From the NCBI RefSeq assembly GCF_005250615.1, contig NZ_SULM01000016.1:24318-88317 (forward strand): DNA of 64,000 bases, given 5' to 3'. The notes under the pieces are model-generated. The model was not told the DNA's origin, did not search any database, and saw nothing but the letters and a program-made list of their open reading frames with translations. This document shows, piece after piece, positions 1-14,558 of this stretch. Origin of the DNA: Pseudomonas rhizoryzae. GTDB lineage: Bacteria; Pseudomonadota; Gammaproteobacteria; Pseudomonadales; Pseudomonadaceae. Position 1 is the first letter of the stretch. Each line of letters begins with the position of its first letter. The translations under genes and the position numbers were made by a program.

Positions 1-1
1 C

Positions 2-664
2 CGGGAAAAGGACATCGCCCTGATCGTGGCCCAGAACCTGGCGCGGCGTATCAACCTGCAGAAGGGCTTCAAGGCCAAGCTGGTACGCAACGACGACTTC
101 TTCGTGCCGCTGCGCAAGCGCGTCGAGGTTGCGCGCAGCTACAACGCCGACATGTTCGTCTCGGTGCACGCCGATGCCGCGCCGCGGCGTACCGCCTATG
201 GTGCCTCGGTCTATGCCCTGTCCGAGCGGGGAGCGACCTCCACCACGGCGCGCTTCCTGGCCGACAGTGAGAACAACGTCGATCTGATCGGTGCCAACGA
301 GATTCTCAAGGGACGTGATCCCATGCTCGCCGGGGTGCTGCTGGACATGTCGATGAACGCCACCATCTCCTCCAGCCTGGATCTGGGTCACAAGGTGCTG
401 GGGCAGCTCTCGAGCATCACCAACCTGCACCAGAAACGCGTGGAGCAGGCTGGCTTCGCCGTGCTCAAATCGCCGGACATCCCCTCGATTCTGGTCGAGA
501 CGGGCTTCATCTCCAATGATCGTGACTGCCGTCGGCTGCTCGACAGCCGTCATCAGAAGCAACTGGCCGACTCGATCTTCGCCGGGTTGCACGGCTACTT
601 CCAGGAGCGGCCGCCGCTGGGCAGCTACCTGGCCAGTCTGAAGAACAACCAAGGAGTGACATGA
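2..664 (+). CDS. N-acetylmuramoyl-L-alanine amidase, Amidase_3 family (5' truncated by window)
   Basis: Zinc-dependent periplasmic amidase that cleaves the amide bond between N-acetylmuramic acid and L-alanine in peptidoglycan, typically for daughter cell separation. The frame is open from base 2, so the signal peptide and first zinc ligand lie outside the window. Visible family motifs are the metal-site SVHADA segment and the catalytic PSILVETGFISN segment near the C-terminus. The protein ends soon after the catalytic domain with no LysM repeat, unlike Pseudomonas AmiB. Its TGA overlaps the ATG of the next gene (ATGA), suggesting translational coupling. AmiA/AmiC-type assignment cannot be refined without the N-terminus. 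Confidence 0.9.
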   Translation, partial: REKDIALIVAQNLARRINLQKGFKAKLVRNDDFFVPLRKRVEVARSYNADMFVSVHADAAPRRTAYGASVYALSERGATSTTARFLADSENNVDLIGANEILKGRDPMLAGVLLDMSMNATISSSLDLGHKVLGQLSSITNLHQKRVEQAGFAVLKSPDIPSILVETGFISNDRDCRRLLDSRHQKQLADSIFAGLHGYFQERPPLGSYLASLKNNQGVT

Positions 665-1068
665 GTTTGCAAGGCAAGGTACGCCGCTACTGGCGGGTAG
701 CGGTATTGGCGATAGGCGCCCTGTGCGTCGTGGCGGGTTTGATCGGCTATGGCAAGAGCGGTGGTGGTGACAAAACGACCAGCGCCCAGGAGAGCTTCGT
801 CAACAAGGTCTGGCAGATCAAGACCAGCAACAGCATCGAACCCGGCATGCTGTACGTCTTCCTCAGCGATGGCACCCTGGTGATGGCCTCGCCCAGCAGC
901 CAACCGTCGCTGGGTCGTTGGGCGCGCACCGAGAAAGGCCTCAACCTCATCGAGGAAGGCATCACCTACCCGACGGAAATCCTCAGCCTCAAGCGCGACG
1001 AATTCCGTATCCGCAGTCTCAATCCAGGCGACCCGGTGGAGCTGCAATTGACCCCGGCGGCACCCTAG
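661..1068 (+). CDS. Conserved hypothetical single-pass membrane protein
   Basis: A 135-residue protein with a basic N-terminus followed by one hydrophobic helix (about residues 11-30, VAVLAIGALCVVAGLIGY), then a soluble, probably periplasmic domain of about 100 residues rich in beta-type sequence. I do not recognise a characterised family. The start overlaps the amidase stop by four bases, so the two are co-translated, and a role at the cell envelope is a reasonable but unproven inference. A helix anchor plus small soluble domain could equally be an uncleaved signal peptide. Confidence 0.8.
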   Translation: MSLQGKVRRYWRVAVLAIGALCVVAGLIGYGKSGGGDKTTSAQESFVNKVWQIKTSNSIEPGMLYVFLSDGTLVMASPSSQPSLGRWARTEKGLNLIEEGITYPTEILSLKRDEFRIRSLNPGDPVELQLTPAAP

Positions 1069-1075
1069 GCCGCCC

Positions 1076-1729
1076 TCAGGCATCGTCCGAGTAGCGCTGT
1101 TCCTGCCAGGGGTCGCCACGGTCGTGGTAGCCACGCATTTCCCAGAAGCCTGGCGTATCGCCCACTCTAAAGTCGATGCGTCTTAGCCACTTGGCGCTTT
1201 TCCACAGATAGAGATGCGGGATCAGTGCCCGTACCGGGCCGCCGTGCTCGGCGGTCAGCGGCTGGCCTTCCCAGCTGTGTACCAGCATGGCGCCGGGCGC
1301 GGCGAAATCGGCCAGGGGCAGGTTGGTTATGTAGCCGTCGTAGCTGTGCAGCAGCACATGGGTTGCCTCCTCGCGCGGTTGCACCTCGTCCAGCAATTCG
1401 CTGACCGGCAACCCCATCCAGTGATTGTCGTAGCGCGACCAGGTGGTGACGCAGTGCATATCACTCACCGCATGCGTGGTCGCCCGCGCCGCGAAGGTTG
1501 CCCAATTCCAGCGCAGCGTCTGGCGGACCGCGCCGGTCACCGCTAGCTGCCAGCGTTCACGGCTGACTTCCGGCCGCACGCCCAGGTCCAGTACCGGCCA
1601 GTTGCTGACGCGGTGCTGGCCGGGCGGCAGGCGTTCGCTTTCCGGGCGGCCGCTATGGCCGGTCAGGAAGCGGCCCTCCTGGGCCCAGCGCTCCTTGGAT
1701 CGGGTCAGTTTGCTCGGTTCGTCGCTCAT
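1076..1729 (-). CDS. Sulfite oxidase-like molybdopterin-dependent oxidoreductase
   Basis: A 217-residue protein of the sulfite oxidase/MsrP catalytic-domain superfamily, which binds molybdenum through molybdopterin and a conserved cysteine. The likely metal-ligand Cys93 lies in the segment DMHCVTTWSRYDNHW, the hallmark of this fold; further conserved stretches are HSYDGYITNLPL and the GGPVRALIPHLYLWKSAKW region. There is no Tat signal, so it is probably cytoplasmic, resembling the YuiH-type single-domain proteins. The substrate is unknown. It is convergent with the preceding gene (7 bases apart) and divergent from the DUF2171 gene. Confidence 0.87.
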   Translation of the reverse strand: MSDEPSKLTRSKERWAQEGRFLTGHSGRPESERLPPGQHRVSNWPVLDLGVRPEVSRERWQLAVTGAVRQTLRWNWATFAARATTHAVSDMHCVTTWSRYDNHWMGLPVSELLDEVQPREEATHVLLHSYDGYITNLPLADFAAPGAMLVHSWEGQPLTAEHGGPVRALIPHLYLWKSAKWLRRIDFRVGDTPGFWEMRGYHDRGDPWQEQRYSDDA

Positions 1730-1873
1730 TGCAGGATCCTCTCGCGTGCTGAGCTTATGACCATGCCGATGGCCTTTCGTCGGCGGGAGGCGAACCCAGG
1801 CGAGGCTCTACACCTCCTATCCTGCAGGCGCTCTGCAAGAGGCCTTCCCCTTCAAACTGCCGGAGAAACGACC

Positions 1874-2110
1874 ATGGTAGATGCAACCCAGATCAAAGAG
1901 CATGCGGAAGTCGTAGGTTCGGACGGCGAACACGTAGGCACCGTCGACCACCTGGAAGGCGCCGATCGCATCAAGCTGACCAAGCGCGACCAGGATGCTC
2001 AAGGCAAACATCATTACATTCCGCTGAGCTGGGTGCAGTCGGTGGAAGGCACTCAGGTACGTCTGGTCAAGACGCGTGATGAAGCCGAGCGCGAGTGGCA
2101 GGCTGCCTGA
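1874..2110 (+). CDS. DUF2171 domain protein
   Basis: Small 78-residue soluble protein beginning MVDATQIKEHAEVVGSDGEH. The DUF2171 hallmark is the short beta-rich pattern in which a G-x-x-V-G-x-V-D turn is followed by an IKLTKRD strand and HHYIPLSWV. These resemble PRC-barrel proteins and are often stress-associated, but the biochemical role is unknown. An open frame extends upstream to about 1613, but GGAG at 1862-1865 sits at the right distance for the ATG at 1874, and the upstream part runs through the divergent oxidoreductase gene. A strong hairpin follows the stop. Confidence 0.88.
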   Translation: MVDATQIKEHAEVVGSDGEHVGTVDHLEGADRIKLTKRDQDAQGKHHYIPLSWVQSVEGTQVRLVKTRDEAEREWQAA

Positions 2111-2126
2111 TAGCAGCAGCCACCCA

Positions 2127-2160
2127 TGAAAAAGCCCCGCCAGAGCGGGGCTTTTTCATG
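2127..2160. terminator. Bidirectional rho-independent terminator
   Basis: Near-perfect palindrome: a run of A, GCCCCGC stem, short loop, GCGGGGC stem and a run of T, flanked symmetrically by CATG. It can stop transcription from the DUF2171 gene on the plus strand and from dolP on the minus strand. Confidence 0.92.
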
Positions 2161-2172
2161 GGCGATGAGGCA

Positions 2173-3738
<1,566 letters not shown>

Positions 3739-3742
<4 letters not shown>

Positions 3743-5526
3743 GGCATGCTGAGCGACGGCGGAATGCTGGCAGCCGGCAGCGGGGCGCTACTGGCCGGCA
3801 GCGGCTGGGCCACGCCATTGCGGAATACCGCCCAGGGCAGATCCCGGACCACGCGCTGATCGGCGGCGACGCTCAGGTCGCCCGACAGCCCCGGCAGCTC
3901 GGAGTTGGGCAGGGCCTTGAGCTGCTGCAGATGCAGCGCCAGCAGATAGGCGTCGGCGCCCATGGCGTAGAGCCGGCCGATACTGGTAGCGGCTTGCGGC
4001 CATTGGGCGGTGATCTTGGCGCGCAACGGATTGCTGGAATCCAGCAGCCAGGGCGTTTCGCAGAACATGATGCCGTTCAGGTCCTGATTCACCCCGGGTT
4101 CGTTGACCCCGCTGTTGAGGTTGGAGGTGGCATACACCGGCAGGTCGCGGGCGTTCTGGTAGGCCAGGATGGGGTTGATCTGGCGCGCCTGTGCCGGGGT
4201 CGCGGCGAGGAAGATGAAGTCCATGCCCTGGCGCATCTGCAGCAGGCTGCTGATGCGATTAGCGATCTCGACCGGCTGGCCGATCCGCTCGGCGGCGACC
4301 AGGCGGCCACCCAGCTTCTGCCATTCATCCTGGAAGGCGGCCAGCACGCGGGTACCCCAGTCGCCCTGGGGCACCAGGGCGCCCGCGCTGCGCTTGCCAT
4401 CGGCCCAGGCACGACGCGCGGCGTCGCGGGCTTCGTCCTCGGCGGCCAGGCCGAACTGGAACAGTTGTGGCGGCTGGGCGCCCTGGCTGTCGCCGTAGTT
4501 CAAGGCGAGGGTATTGATCGGCAACTGAGGACGATCGCCCAGTTGCTTGACCAGGTTCTTTTCCAGGGGGCCGACCACCAGTTGGATGCCGGCCGCCTGG
4601 GCCTGGCGATAGAAGTTGTCCAGGCTGCCGATCTGGGTGCTGTCGTATAGCGTCACGGCGGGGACGGGCTGGCCGGCGGCCAAGGCTTCGTAGCGGGCGG
4701 CCATGAAGCCGTCCTGCAGGGCGCGGGACACCCCGGCGAGCTGGCCTTGCATGGGTAGCAACAGCGCCACGCGGTTGAGTGGCTCCCGCGCCAGGGTCTT
4801 CAGGCGCTCCAGGCCGTCGGGCAGTTGCTGTGCGGCAGGGTGACCGGGATGCTGCTTCTGCCACTCTTCGATGGCTGCCAGTTGCTGGTCCAGCGCTAGG
4901 TTGCCGCGCGTCACGGCGGCCAGGGCCAGCCAGCCGTTGAGATCGGCATCCTTGACGTTCTGCCGGAGCTGGGCGTCCGGCAGGCTGCTCACCAGTTGCC
5001 AGATCCGCTCGCGGTTCTGGTGGGCTGCCTCGCCCTGCAGCAAGGGGCCGATGAAAACGCGCTCCTGGGCGGCGGCGAGCGGCTGGTCGTTGGCCGCCAG
5101 GGCCTCGGCCTTGGTCAGGCCGCTACGGATCTGCTGTTGCGCCGGCAACTCGCCCAGTTGGGCGAAGCTCGCATCATTGAAGCGCTTGAGCGCCTGGGCG
5201 GGCTGCTTGTCCAGTAGGTCGAGCTGGGCCAGCAGCGTCTGGGCGAAGATCTGCTGCGCTGGCTTGAGGCCTTGCAGGTTGATCATGCCCAGAATCTGCC
5301 GCGCCTCGCGGCTGTTCTGCTGTGCATAGGCCTTGTCGGCTGCGGTCAGGCGCAGCAGATTGGCCTGTTCGGATTGGCTGCCACCGGCCTGGTTCAACAG
5401 TTGCTCGATACTGGCCTGGCTGGGCTGGGGCAGCTCGCCGAGAGAGTTCGTGACGGGGGCACTGCTGCACGCGGCGAGCAGGGCGAAGGCGGTGGCGCAG
5501 AGCAGCGGGCGCAGGCGGAACTTCAT
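3739..5526 (-). CDS. lpoA: Penicillin-binding protein activator LpoA
   Basis: A 595-residue outer-membrane lipoprotein that stimulates the peptidoglycan synthase PBP1A. From the chosen ATG (MKFRLRPLLCATAFALLAAC) a signal peptide ends in a lipobox with lipid-carrying cysteine. The N-terminal half is helical and TPR-like; the C-terminal half has the periplasmic-binding-protein-like fold, starting near NRVALLLPMQGQLAGVSRAL and including GPLEKNLVKQL. A few extra upstream codons are open (ATG at 5544) but would precede the signal peptide. It is the first gene of the minus-strand operon, divergent from rsmI with a 123-base intergenic region. Confidence 0.94.
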
Positions 5527-5649
5527 GCGGTGGTTCCTGAGCAATTGTCTGGAAAGGGGGCGATTGTCTCACAGCACCCAGGCGCTGCGAACGCCGGGGG
5601 CAAGAGCGGCGTACACTGTTGGGCTATTTCCAGTCCGTCAGGTTTCATC

Positions 5650-6495
5650 ATGATTTCGCCGGGTACTCTTTATGTGGTTGCCACCCCCATCGGCAACCTG
5701 GACGACATCACCGCCCGAGCCCTCAAGGTCTTGCGCGACGTGGCGCTGATCGCCGCCGAAGATACCCGCCATTCGGCGCGCCTGCTGCGACATTTCGGCA
5801 TCGAAACACCGCTGGTCGCCTGCCATGATCATAACGAGCGCGATGCCGGTGGGCGCTTCATCGCGCGGCTGCAGGCCGGGGACGATGTCGCCCTGATCTC
5901 CGACGCGGGCACGCCGCTGATCTCCGATCCAGGCTTTCATCTGGTGCGCGCGGCCCGTGCCGAGGGGATCAAGGTCTCGCCGGTGCCGGGTGCCTGCGCC
6001 CTGATCGCGGCACTGTCCGCGGCTGGCTTGCCTTCGGATCGCTTCAGCTTCGAAGGCTTCCTGCCGGCCAAGGCGGTGGGTCGCCAGGGGCGGCTGGCCG
6101 CGCTGCGCGAAGATCCACGCACGCTCATCTTCTATGAGGCGCCCCACCGACTCGAGGAATGCGTCGCCGACATGGTGACCACCTTCGGTCCCGACCGGCA
6201 CATCGTGCTCGGCCGCGAACTGACCAAGACCTTCGAGACCCTGCGAGGCCTACCGGCCGGGGAGTTGCTGGCATGGATCCGTGAGGACTCGGATCAGCAG
6301 CGTGGCGAATGCGTGCTGCTGGTGGCTGGTTGGGCGGCCCCCGAGGACGCCGAAGTCGATGCCGAGACGCTGCGTATCCTGGATCTGCTGCTGGCCGAGC
6401 TGCCGGTCAAGCGCGCCGCGGCCCTGGCTGCGCAGATCACCGGCGCGCGCAAGAATCTGCTCTATCAACTGGCGCTGGAGCGCAAGGCCGAGTGA
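5650..6495 (+). CDS. rsmI: 16S rRNA (cytidine-1402-2'-O)-methyltransferase RsmI
   Basis: A 281-residue tetrapyrrole-methylase-fold enzyme that methylates the ribose of C1402 in the ribosomal P site, using S-adenosylmethionine. Diagnostic motifs: LYVVATPIGNLDDITARA at the N-terminus, AAEDTRHSARLL, ALISDAGTPLISDPG and the SAM-binding VPGACALIAALS. The frame is open far upstream through lpoA, but the family N-terminus begins at this ATG. RNase P RNA begins 62 bases downstream, the usual arrangement in Pseudomonas. Confidence 0.95.
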   Translation: MISPGTLYVVATPIGNLDDITARALKVLRDVALIAAEDTRHSARLLRHFGIETPLVACHDHNERDAGGRFIARLQAGDDVALISDAGTPLISDPGFHLVRAARAEGIKVSPVPGACALIAALSAAGLPSDRFSFEGFLPAKAVGRQGRLAALREDPRTLIFYEAPHRLEECVADMVTTFGPDRHIVLGRELTKTFETLRGLPAGELLAWIREDSDQQRGECVLLVAGWAAPEDAEVDAETLRILDLLLAELPVKRAAALAAQITGARKNLLYQLALERKAE

Positions 6496-6519
6496 GTGGC
6501 GCTTTGGTGACATCTGTCC

Positions 6520-6546
6520 TTGTTATCTCGCGGCACTCTCTATACC
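6520..6546 (+). promoter_or_regulatory. Probable rnpB promoter
   Basis: TTGTTA (6520-6525) and TATACC (6541-6546), spaced 15 bases, lie immediately before the RNase P RNA 5' end at about 6558. The spacing is short of optimal, so this is a position-supported inference. Confidence 0.5.
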
Positions 6547-6557
6547 CTTGCGCCGCG

Positions 6558-6909
6558 AGAGCCGACCGGGCAGTCGCTGTCGTGATCCGCAAGGGTCGCG
6601 AGGGAGGAAAGTCCGGGCTCCATAGGGCGAGGTGCCAGGTAACGCCTGGGAGGCGTGAGCCTACGGAAAGTGCCACAGAAAATAACCGCCTAAGCGCGCA
6701 AGCGCCGGTAAGGGTGAAAAGGTGCGGTAAGAGCGCACCGCACGGCTGGCAACAGTTCGTGGCTAGGTAAACCCCACCTGGAGCAAGACCAAATAGGAAT
6801 CCATAGGCGTGGCCCGCGCTGGATTCGGGTAGGTCGCTAGAGGCAGCCAGCGATGGTTGTCCCAGAGGAATGACTGTCCTCGACAGAACCCGGCTTACAG
6901 GTCGGCTCT
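6558..6909 (+). ncRNA. rnpB: RNase P RNA (M1 RNA, bacterial class A)
   Basis: Catalytic RNA of ribonuclease P, which removes 5' leaders from tRNA precursors. The ends pair as helix P1: AGAGCCGAC at 6558-6566 with GTCGGCTCT at 6901-6909. Universally conserved blocks are present: GAGGAAAGTCCGGGCTCC near 6602-6622, the ACAGAAA segment near 6675, and CAGAACCCGGCTTACAGGTC near the 3' end. Length of about 352 nt fits class A. The mature 3' end may lie a few bases further. Confidence 0.97.
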
Positions 6910-7101
6910 CGCACTCCCTCTTCCCGGGCCCCTGCGCCTGGCGTCAAAACTTCCCTCTTCACACATCACTTTAATCAATTACGCCAATTGATTGACTTCA
7001 TTTCCGTTTGTCGGAAATCGATGTCGCTCGTCCTGGTCGTGAACTCGTGCAATTTGCTCGAAATCCGCGCCCTACGCGGCCTGGGAACCCCTTCGCTTAC
7101 C

Positions 7102-7131
7102 TTGACTGAAAGTAGGCCTCCTCAATATAGT
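7102..7131 (+). promoter_or_regulatory. Promoter of the dcw cluster (Pmra)
   Basis: TTGACT (7102-7107) and TATAGT (7126-7131), spaced 18 bases, form a good sigma-70 promoter 71 bases before mraZ. The -10 box abuts the first TGG repeat of the putative MraZ operator. Confidence 0.75.
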
Positions 7132-7175
7132 GGCGTCCGGTGGTACGAAGTGGGGCGAAGTGGGATTTAATGGCA
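7131..7175 (+). promoter_or_regulatory. MraZ operator: five TGGNN repeats at 10-bp spacing
   Basis: TGG begins at 7131, 7141, 7151, 7161 and 7171, that is TGGCG, TGGTA, TGGGG, TGGGA, TGGCA each followed by a 5-base spacer; two spacers are identical (CGAAG). MraZ of E. coli binds TGGGN repeats separated by 5 bases upstream of its own gene. The array covers the end of the -10 box and the start of the transcript, as expected for autorepression. Confidence 0.85.
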
Positions 7176-7201
7176 AGGACAGCCTATTAGAGGACGCGAA
7201 A

Positions 7202-7657
7202 TTGTTCCGGGGAGCGAACGCCATCAGTCTCGACGCCAAGGGGCGCGCCGCGATGCCGAGCCGGTATCGCGACGAGCTCATGGAGCGTTGTGCCGGCCAG
7301 CTCATCGTGACGATCGATGCCGTCGACCCCTGCCTCTGCGTCTATCCGCTTCCTGAGTGGGAAATCATTGAAAGCAAGCTGCGGCAGTTGCCCTCGCTAC
7401 GCGAGGAAACTCGCCGCTTGCAGCGCTTGCTGATCGGTAATGCGGTGGATCTGGAACTGGACGGCAGCGGTCGTTTCCTGGTTCCGCCGCGCCTGCGTGA
7501 CTACGCCAAGCTGGACCGGCGCGTGATGCTGGTCGGGCAGCTGAACAAGTTCCAGTTATGGGATGAGGACGCTTGGAGCGCCGTGTGCGATGCGGATCTC
7601 CAGGCAATTAAGGAACCCGGCGGTATGCCGGATGAAATGCGCGATTTGATCCTGTGA
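7202..7657 (+). CDS. mraZ: Transcriptional regulator MraZ
   Basis: DNA-binding repressor of the division and cell wall cluster, with two SpoVT/AbrB-like beta domains that assemble into rings. The 151-residue product carries both copies of the signature: [18 protein letters not shown] and [19 protein letters not shown]. The start is TTG at 7202 (product begins [14 protein letters not shown]): AGAGG at 7189-7193 lies 8 bases upstream and this gives the usual family length. An upstream ATG at 7130 would add 24 unrelated residues and fall within the promoter. TGA overlaps the next GTG. Confidence 0.95.
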   Translation: MFRGANAISLDAKGRAAMPSRYRDELMERCAGQLIVTIDAVDPCLCVYPLPEWEIIESKLRQLPSLREETRRLQRLLIGNAVDLELDGSGRFLVPPRLRDYAKLDRRVMLVGQLNKFQLWDEDAWSAVCDADLQAIKEPGGMPDEMRDLIL

Positions 7658-8597
7658 CCATGAACCCAGTCTTCCACCACGTCTCCGTTCTGCTGGACGA
7701 GGCCGTACAGGCGTTGGAAATCCAGCCTGCCGGCCGTTATCTGGACGGCACCTTCGGCCGCGGCGGGCACAGCCGGGCCGTCTTGCGCCTGCTGGGTGGG
7801 GAAGGGCGGCTGCTGGGTTTCGACAAGGACCCCCAGGCGATCGCCGCGGGCCAGGCCCTGGCCGCCGAGGATGCCCGCTTCGAGATCGTCCAGCGCAGCT
7901 TCGCCGAACTCGGCGATGAACTGGTCAGTCGCGGCTGGTCCGGTCAGGTCGATGGCGTACTGCTGGACCTGGGTGTGTCCTCGCCGCAGCTCGACGACCC
8001 CGAGCGTGGCTTCAGCTTCATGCAGGACGGCCCACTGGACATGCGCATGGACCCGAGCCGGGGCCAGAGCGCCGCTGCCTGGATCGCCACGGCCGCCGAG
8101 GCCGACATCGCCCAGGTGTTCAAGGAATTCGGCGAAGAGCGTTTCGCCAAGCGCATGGCCCGCGCCGTGGTGCAGCGCCGTGAGGTGCAACCCTTCGAGC
8201 GCACCGCCGATCTGGCCAAGGTGCTCACCGAAGCCAATCCGGCCTGGGAAAAAGGCAAGCATCCGGCCACCCGTGCCTTCCAGGGGCTGCGTATCTATAT
8301 CAACCGTGAACTGAGCGATCTGGAGCAGGGGCTGCAGGCAGCCTACGAGCAACTGGCGGTCGGTGGCCGGCTGGTGGTGATCAGCTTCCACTCCCTGGAA
8401 GATCGCATCGTCAAACAATTCATGCGCCGGCTGGCCAAGGGCGAGGCCGACCAGTTGCCGCGTGACCTGCCCATCCGCACCACGGTATTCGAGCCCTCGC
8501 TGCGCCTGCTCGGCAAACCCATCTATGCCAGCGAAGGCGAACTGGCCGCCAATCCTCGTGCCCGCAGCGCCGTCATGCGCGTTGCCGAGAAGCTGAA

Positions 8598-8601
<4 letters not shown>
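7654..8601 (+). CDS. rsmH: 16S rRNA (cytosine-1402-N4)-methyltransferase RsmH
   Basis: A SAM-dependent methyltransferase (formerly MraW) acting on N4 of C1402, the same nucleotide whose ribose RsmI methylates. The 315-residue protein shows the SAM motif [36 protein letters not shown] and the C-terminal [11 protein letters not shown] block. The GTG at 7654 overlaps mraZ (GTGA); an ATG two codons later at 7660 is equally plausible, since neither has a strong Shine-Dalgarno sequence. Confidence 0.95.
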
Positions 8602-12103
<3,502 letters not shown>

Positions 12104-12111
<8 letters not shown>

Positions 12112-13471
12112 ATCCTTTACCCTCACCGAAGTGGCCGCAGCCCTGACCGGCAATCTGCTGGGCGCCGATGCCCTGTTCGATGGCGTTGGCACCGACAGCC
12201 GCAAGGCCGTGACCGGGCAATTGTTCGTCGCCCTGACCGGGCCGCGCTTCGATGGTCATGCCTATCTGGCCGATGTCGCGGCCCAGGGCGCCGCGGCGGC
12301 TCTGGTCGAACGCGCCGTGCCCGAGGTGCATCTGCCCCAATTGGTGGTGGCCGATACCCGCCTGGCGCTCGGTCGCCTGGGCGCCTTCAACCGAGATCTC
12401 TTCCACGGCCAGATCGCTGCCGTCACCGGCTCCAGTGGCAAGACCACCGTCAAGGAATTGCTCGCCGCCATCCTGCGCCAGCGCGGTGCGACCCTGGCCA
12501 CCCAGGGCAACCTCAACAACGAGCTGGGCGCGCCCTTGACCCTGCTGCAACTCGCCGCCGAGCACGCCTATGGCGTCATCGAGCTGGGCGCTTCGCACGT
12601 CGGGGACATTGCCTACACCGTGAGCCTGACACGCCCGGATGTCGTTATCATTACCAACGCCGGCCAGGCCCATGTGGGTGAATTCGGCGGCGTCGACCGC
12701 ATCGTCGAGGCCAAGGGCGAGATCATCGAAGGCGTGGGCGAGGGCGGCACCGTGGTGCTCAACCGTGACGACGCAGCCTTCGAGATCTGGCAGCGCCGCG
12801 CCGCCGGCCGCCAGGTCGTCGCCTTCGGCCTGGATGCCCGCGCCGATGTCCGCGCGACAGACGTCAGCCTCGACGGCCAGGGCCGTCCGAGTTTCACCCT
12901 GCACAGTGCCCAGGGCGAGGCGCGCATCGCCCTGCAACTGCTGGGTGCCCACAACGTCGGCAATGCCCTGGCAGCTGCTGCAGCCGCTCTCAGCCTGGGT
13001 CTGGACCTGGCCACCGTCGCCTGCGGCCTGGCCGCGGCCGCGCCGGTACAGGGGCGCACCCTGACCCGGACCAGCCGGCGCGGCGCCCAGGTCATCGACG
13101 ACAGCTACAACGCCAATCCTGCCTCCATGAAAGCCGGGATCGATCTGCTGGCCGCCCTGCCGGGCCGTCGGGTGGTGGTCCTGGGCGACATCGCCGAGCT
13201 GGGCGAGTGGACGGAAGAGGGCCATCGCGACGTGGGCGAGCATGCCCGCGGCAAGGTGGACGCCTTCTACAGCGTCGGTCCTTCGATGGCCCACGCGGCC
13301 CGTGCCTATGGCGCCGAGGCCCGGCATTTCGCCGATCGCGAACAACTGATCGAGGCCCTGGCGGACGAGGACCGGGCCGGAACCACCCTGCTGATCAAGG
13401 GATCCCGCAGCGCCGCGATGGACAAGGTCGTCGCCGCGCTCTGCGCCATCAATACCGAGGAGAAACACTGA
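12104..13471 (+). CDS. murF: UDP-MurNAc-tripeptide-D-Ala-D-Ala ligase MurF
   Basis: Mur ligase that attaches the D-Ala-D-Ala dipeptide to complete the UDP-MurNAc pentapeptide. The 455-residue protein shows the P-loop [29 protein letters not shown], and [19 protein letters not shown]. Since ddlB is missing from this cluster, its dipeptide substrate must come from a D-Ala-D-Ala ligase encoded elsewhere. The stop shares its last base with the mraY start. Confidence 0.96.
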
Positions 13472-14553
13472 TGCTGCTGCTGTTGGCGGAGTTCCTGCAA
13501 CAGTTCTACAAAGGCTTCGCCGTCTTTCAATACCTCAGCCTGCGCGGCATTCTGGGCGTCTTGACCGCCCTGTTGCTGTCGTTGTGGCTCGGTCCCTGGA
13601 TGATCCGCACCCTGCAGATCCGCCAGATCGGCCAGGCCGTGCGCAACGATGGTCCCCAGTCGCACCTGTCCAAATCCGGCACCCCCACCATGGGCGGCGC
13701 CCTGATCCTGACCACCATCGGCATCAGCACCCTGCTGTGGGCCGATCTGCATAACCGCTATGTCTGGACCGTGCTGGCGGTGACCTTCCTGTTCGGCGCC
13801 ATCGGCTGGGTGGACGACTATCGCAAGGTGATCGAGAAGAACTCCCGGGGCCTGCCGAGTCGTTGGAAATACTTCTGGCAATCGGTATTCGGCCTGGGGG
13901 CGGCGATCTTCCTCTACATGACCGCCAAGGCACCGATCGAAACCACACTGATCCTGCCGCTGCTGAAGAACATCGAAATCCCGCTGGGGATTTTCTTCGT
14001 TGTGCTGACCTACTTCGTCATCGTCGGCTCGAGCAACGCGGTCAACCTCACCGACGGCCTCGACGGCCTGGCGATCATGCCCACCGTGATGGTCGGCGGC
14101 GCTCTGGGCATCTTCTGCTACCTGTCGGGCAACGTGAAGTTCGCCGACTACCTGCTGATCCCCTACATCGATGGCTCCGGTGAACTGATCGTCTTCTGTG
14201 GCGCGCTGATCGGGGCGGGCCTGGGCTTCCTCTGGTTCAACACCTATCCGGCCATGGTCTTCATGGGCGACGTCGGCGCTCTGGCGCTGGGCGCGGCCCT
14301 GGGCACCATCGCCGTGATCGTCCGCCAGGAAGTGGTGCTGTTCATCATGGGCGGCGTCTTCGTCATGGAGACCCTCTCGGTGGTCATCCAGGTCGCCTCG
14401 TTCAAGCTGACCGGCAAGCGCGTGTTCCGCATGGCGCCGATCCACCACCATTTCGAATTGAAGGGCTGGCCCGAACCGCGGGTCATCGTGCGCTTCTGGA
14501 TCATCACCGTGATCCTGGTGCTGTTCGGCCTCGCCACCCTGAAACTGAGGTAA
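13471..14553 (+). CDS. mraY: Phospho-MurNAc-pentapeptide translocase MraY
   Basis: Integral membrane enzyme that transfers phospho-MurNAc-pentapeptide to undecaprenyl phosphate, making lipid I. The 360-residue protein has about ten membrane helices. Key motifs: [31 protein letters not shown] (metal-binding DD), [36 protein letters not shown] and the [15 protein letters not shown] loop. The ATG at 13471 is chosen over an in-frame extension lying inside murF. Confidence 0.97.
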   Translation: MLLLLAEFLQQFYKGFAVFQYLSLRGILGVLTALLLSLWLGPWMIRTLQIRQIGQAVRNDGPQSHLSKSGTPTMGGALILTTIGISTLLWADLHNRYVWTVLAVTFLFGAIGWVDDYRKVIEKNSRGLPSRWKYFWQSVFGLGAAIFLYMTAKAPIETTLILPLLKNIEIPLGIFFVVLTYFVIVGSSNAVNLTDGLDGLAIMPTVMVGGALGIFCYLSGNVKFADYLLIPYIDGSGELIVFCGALIGAGLGFLWFNTYPAMVFMGDVGALALGAALGTIAVIVRQEVVLFIMGGVFVMETLSVVIQVASFKLTGKRVFRMAPIHHHFELKGWPEPRVIVRFWIITVILVLFGLATLKLR

Positions 14554-14558
14554 TCGCA

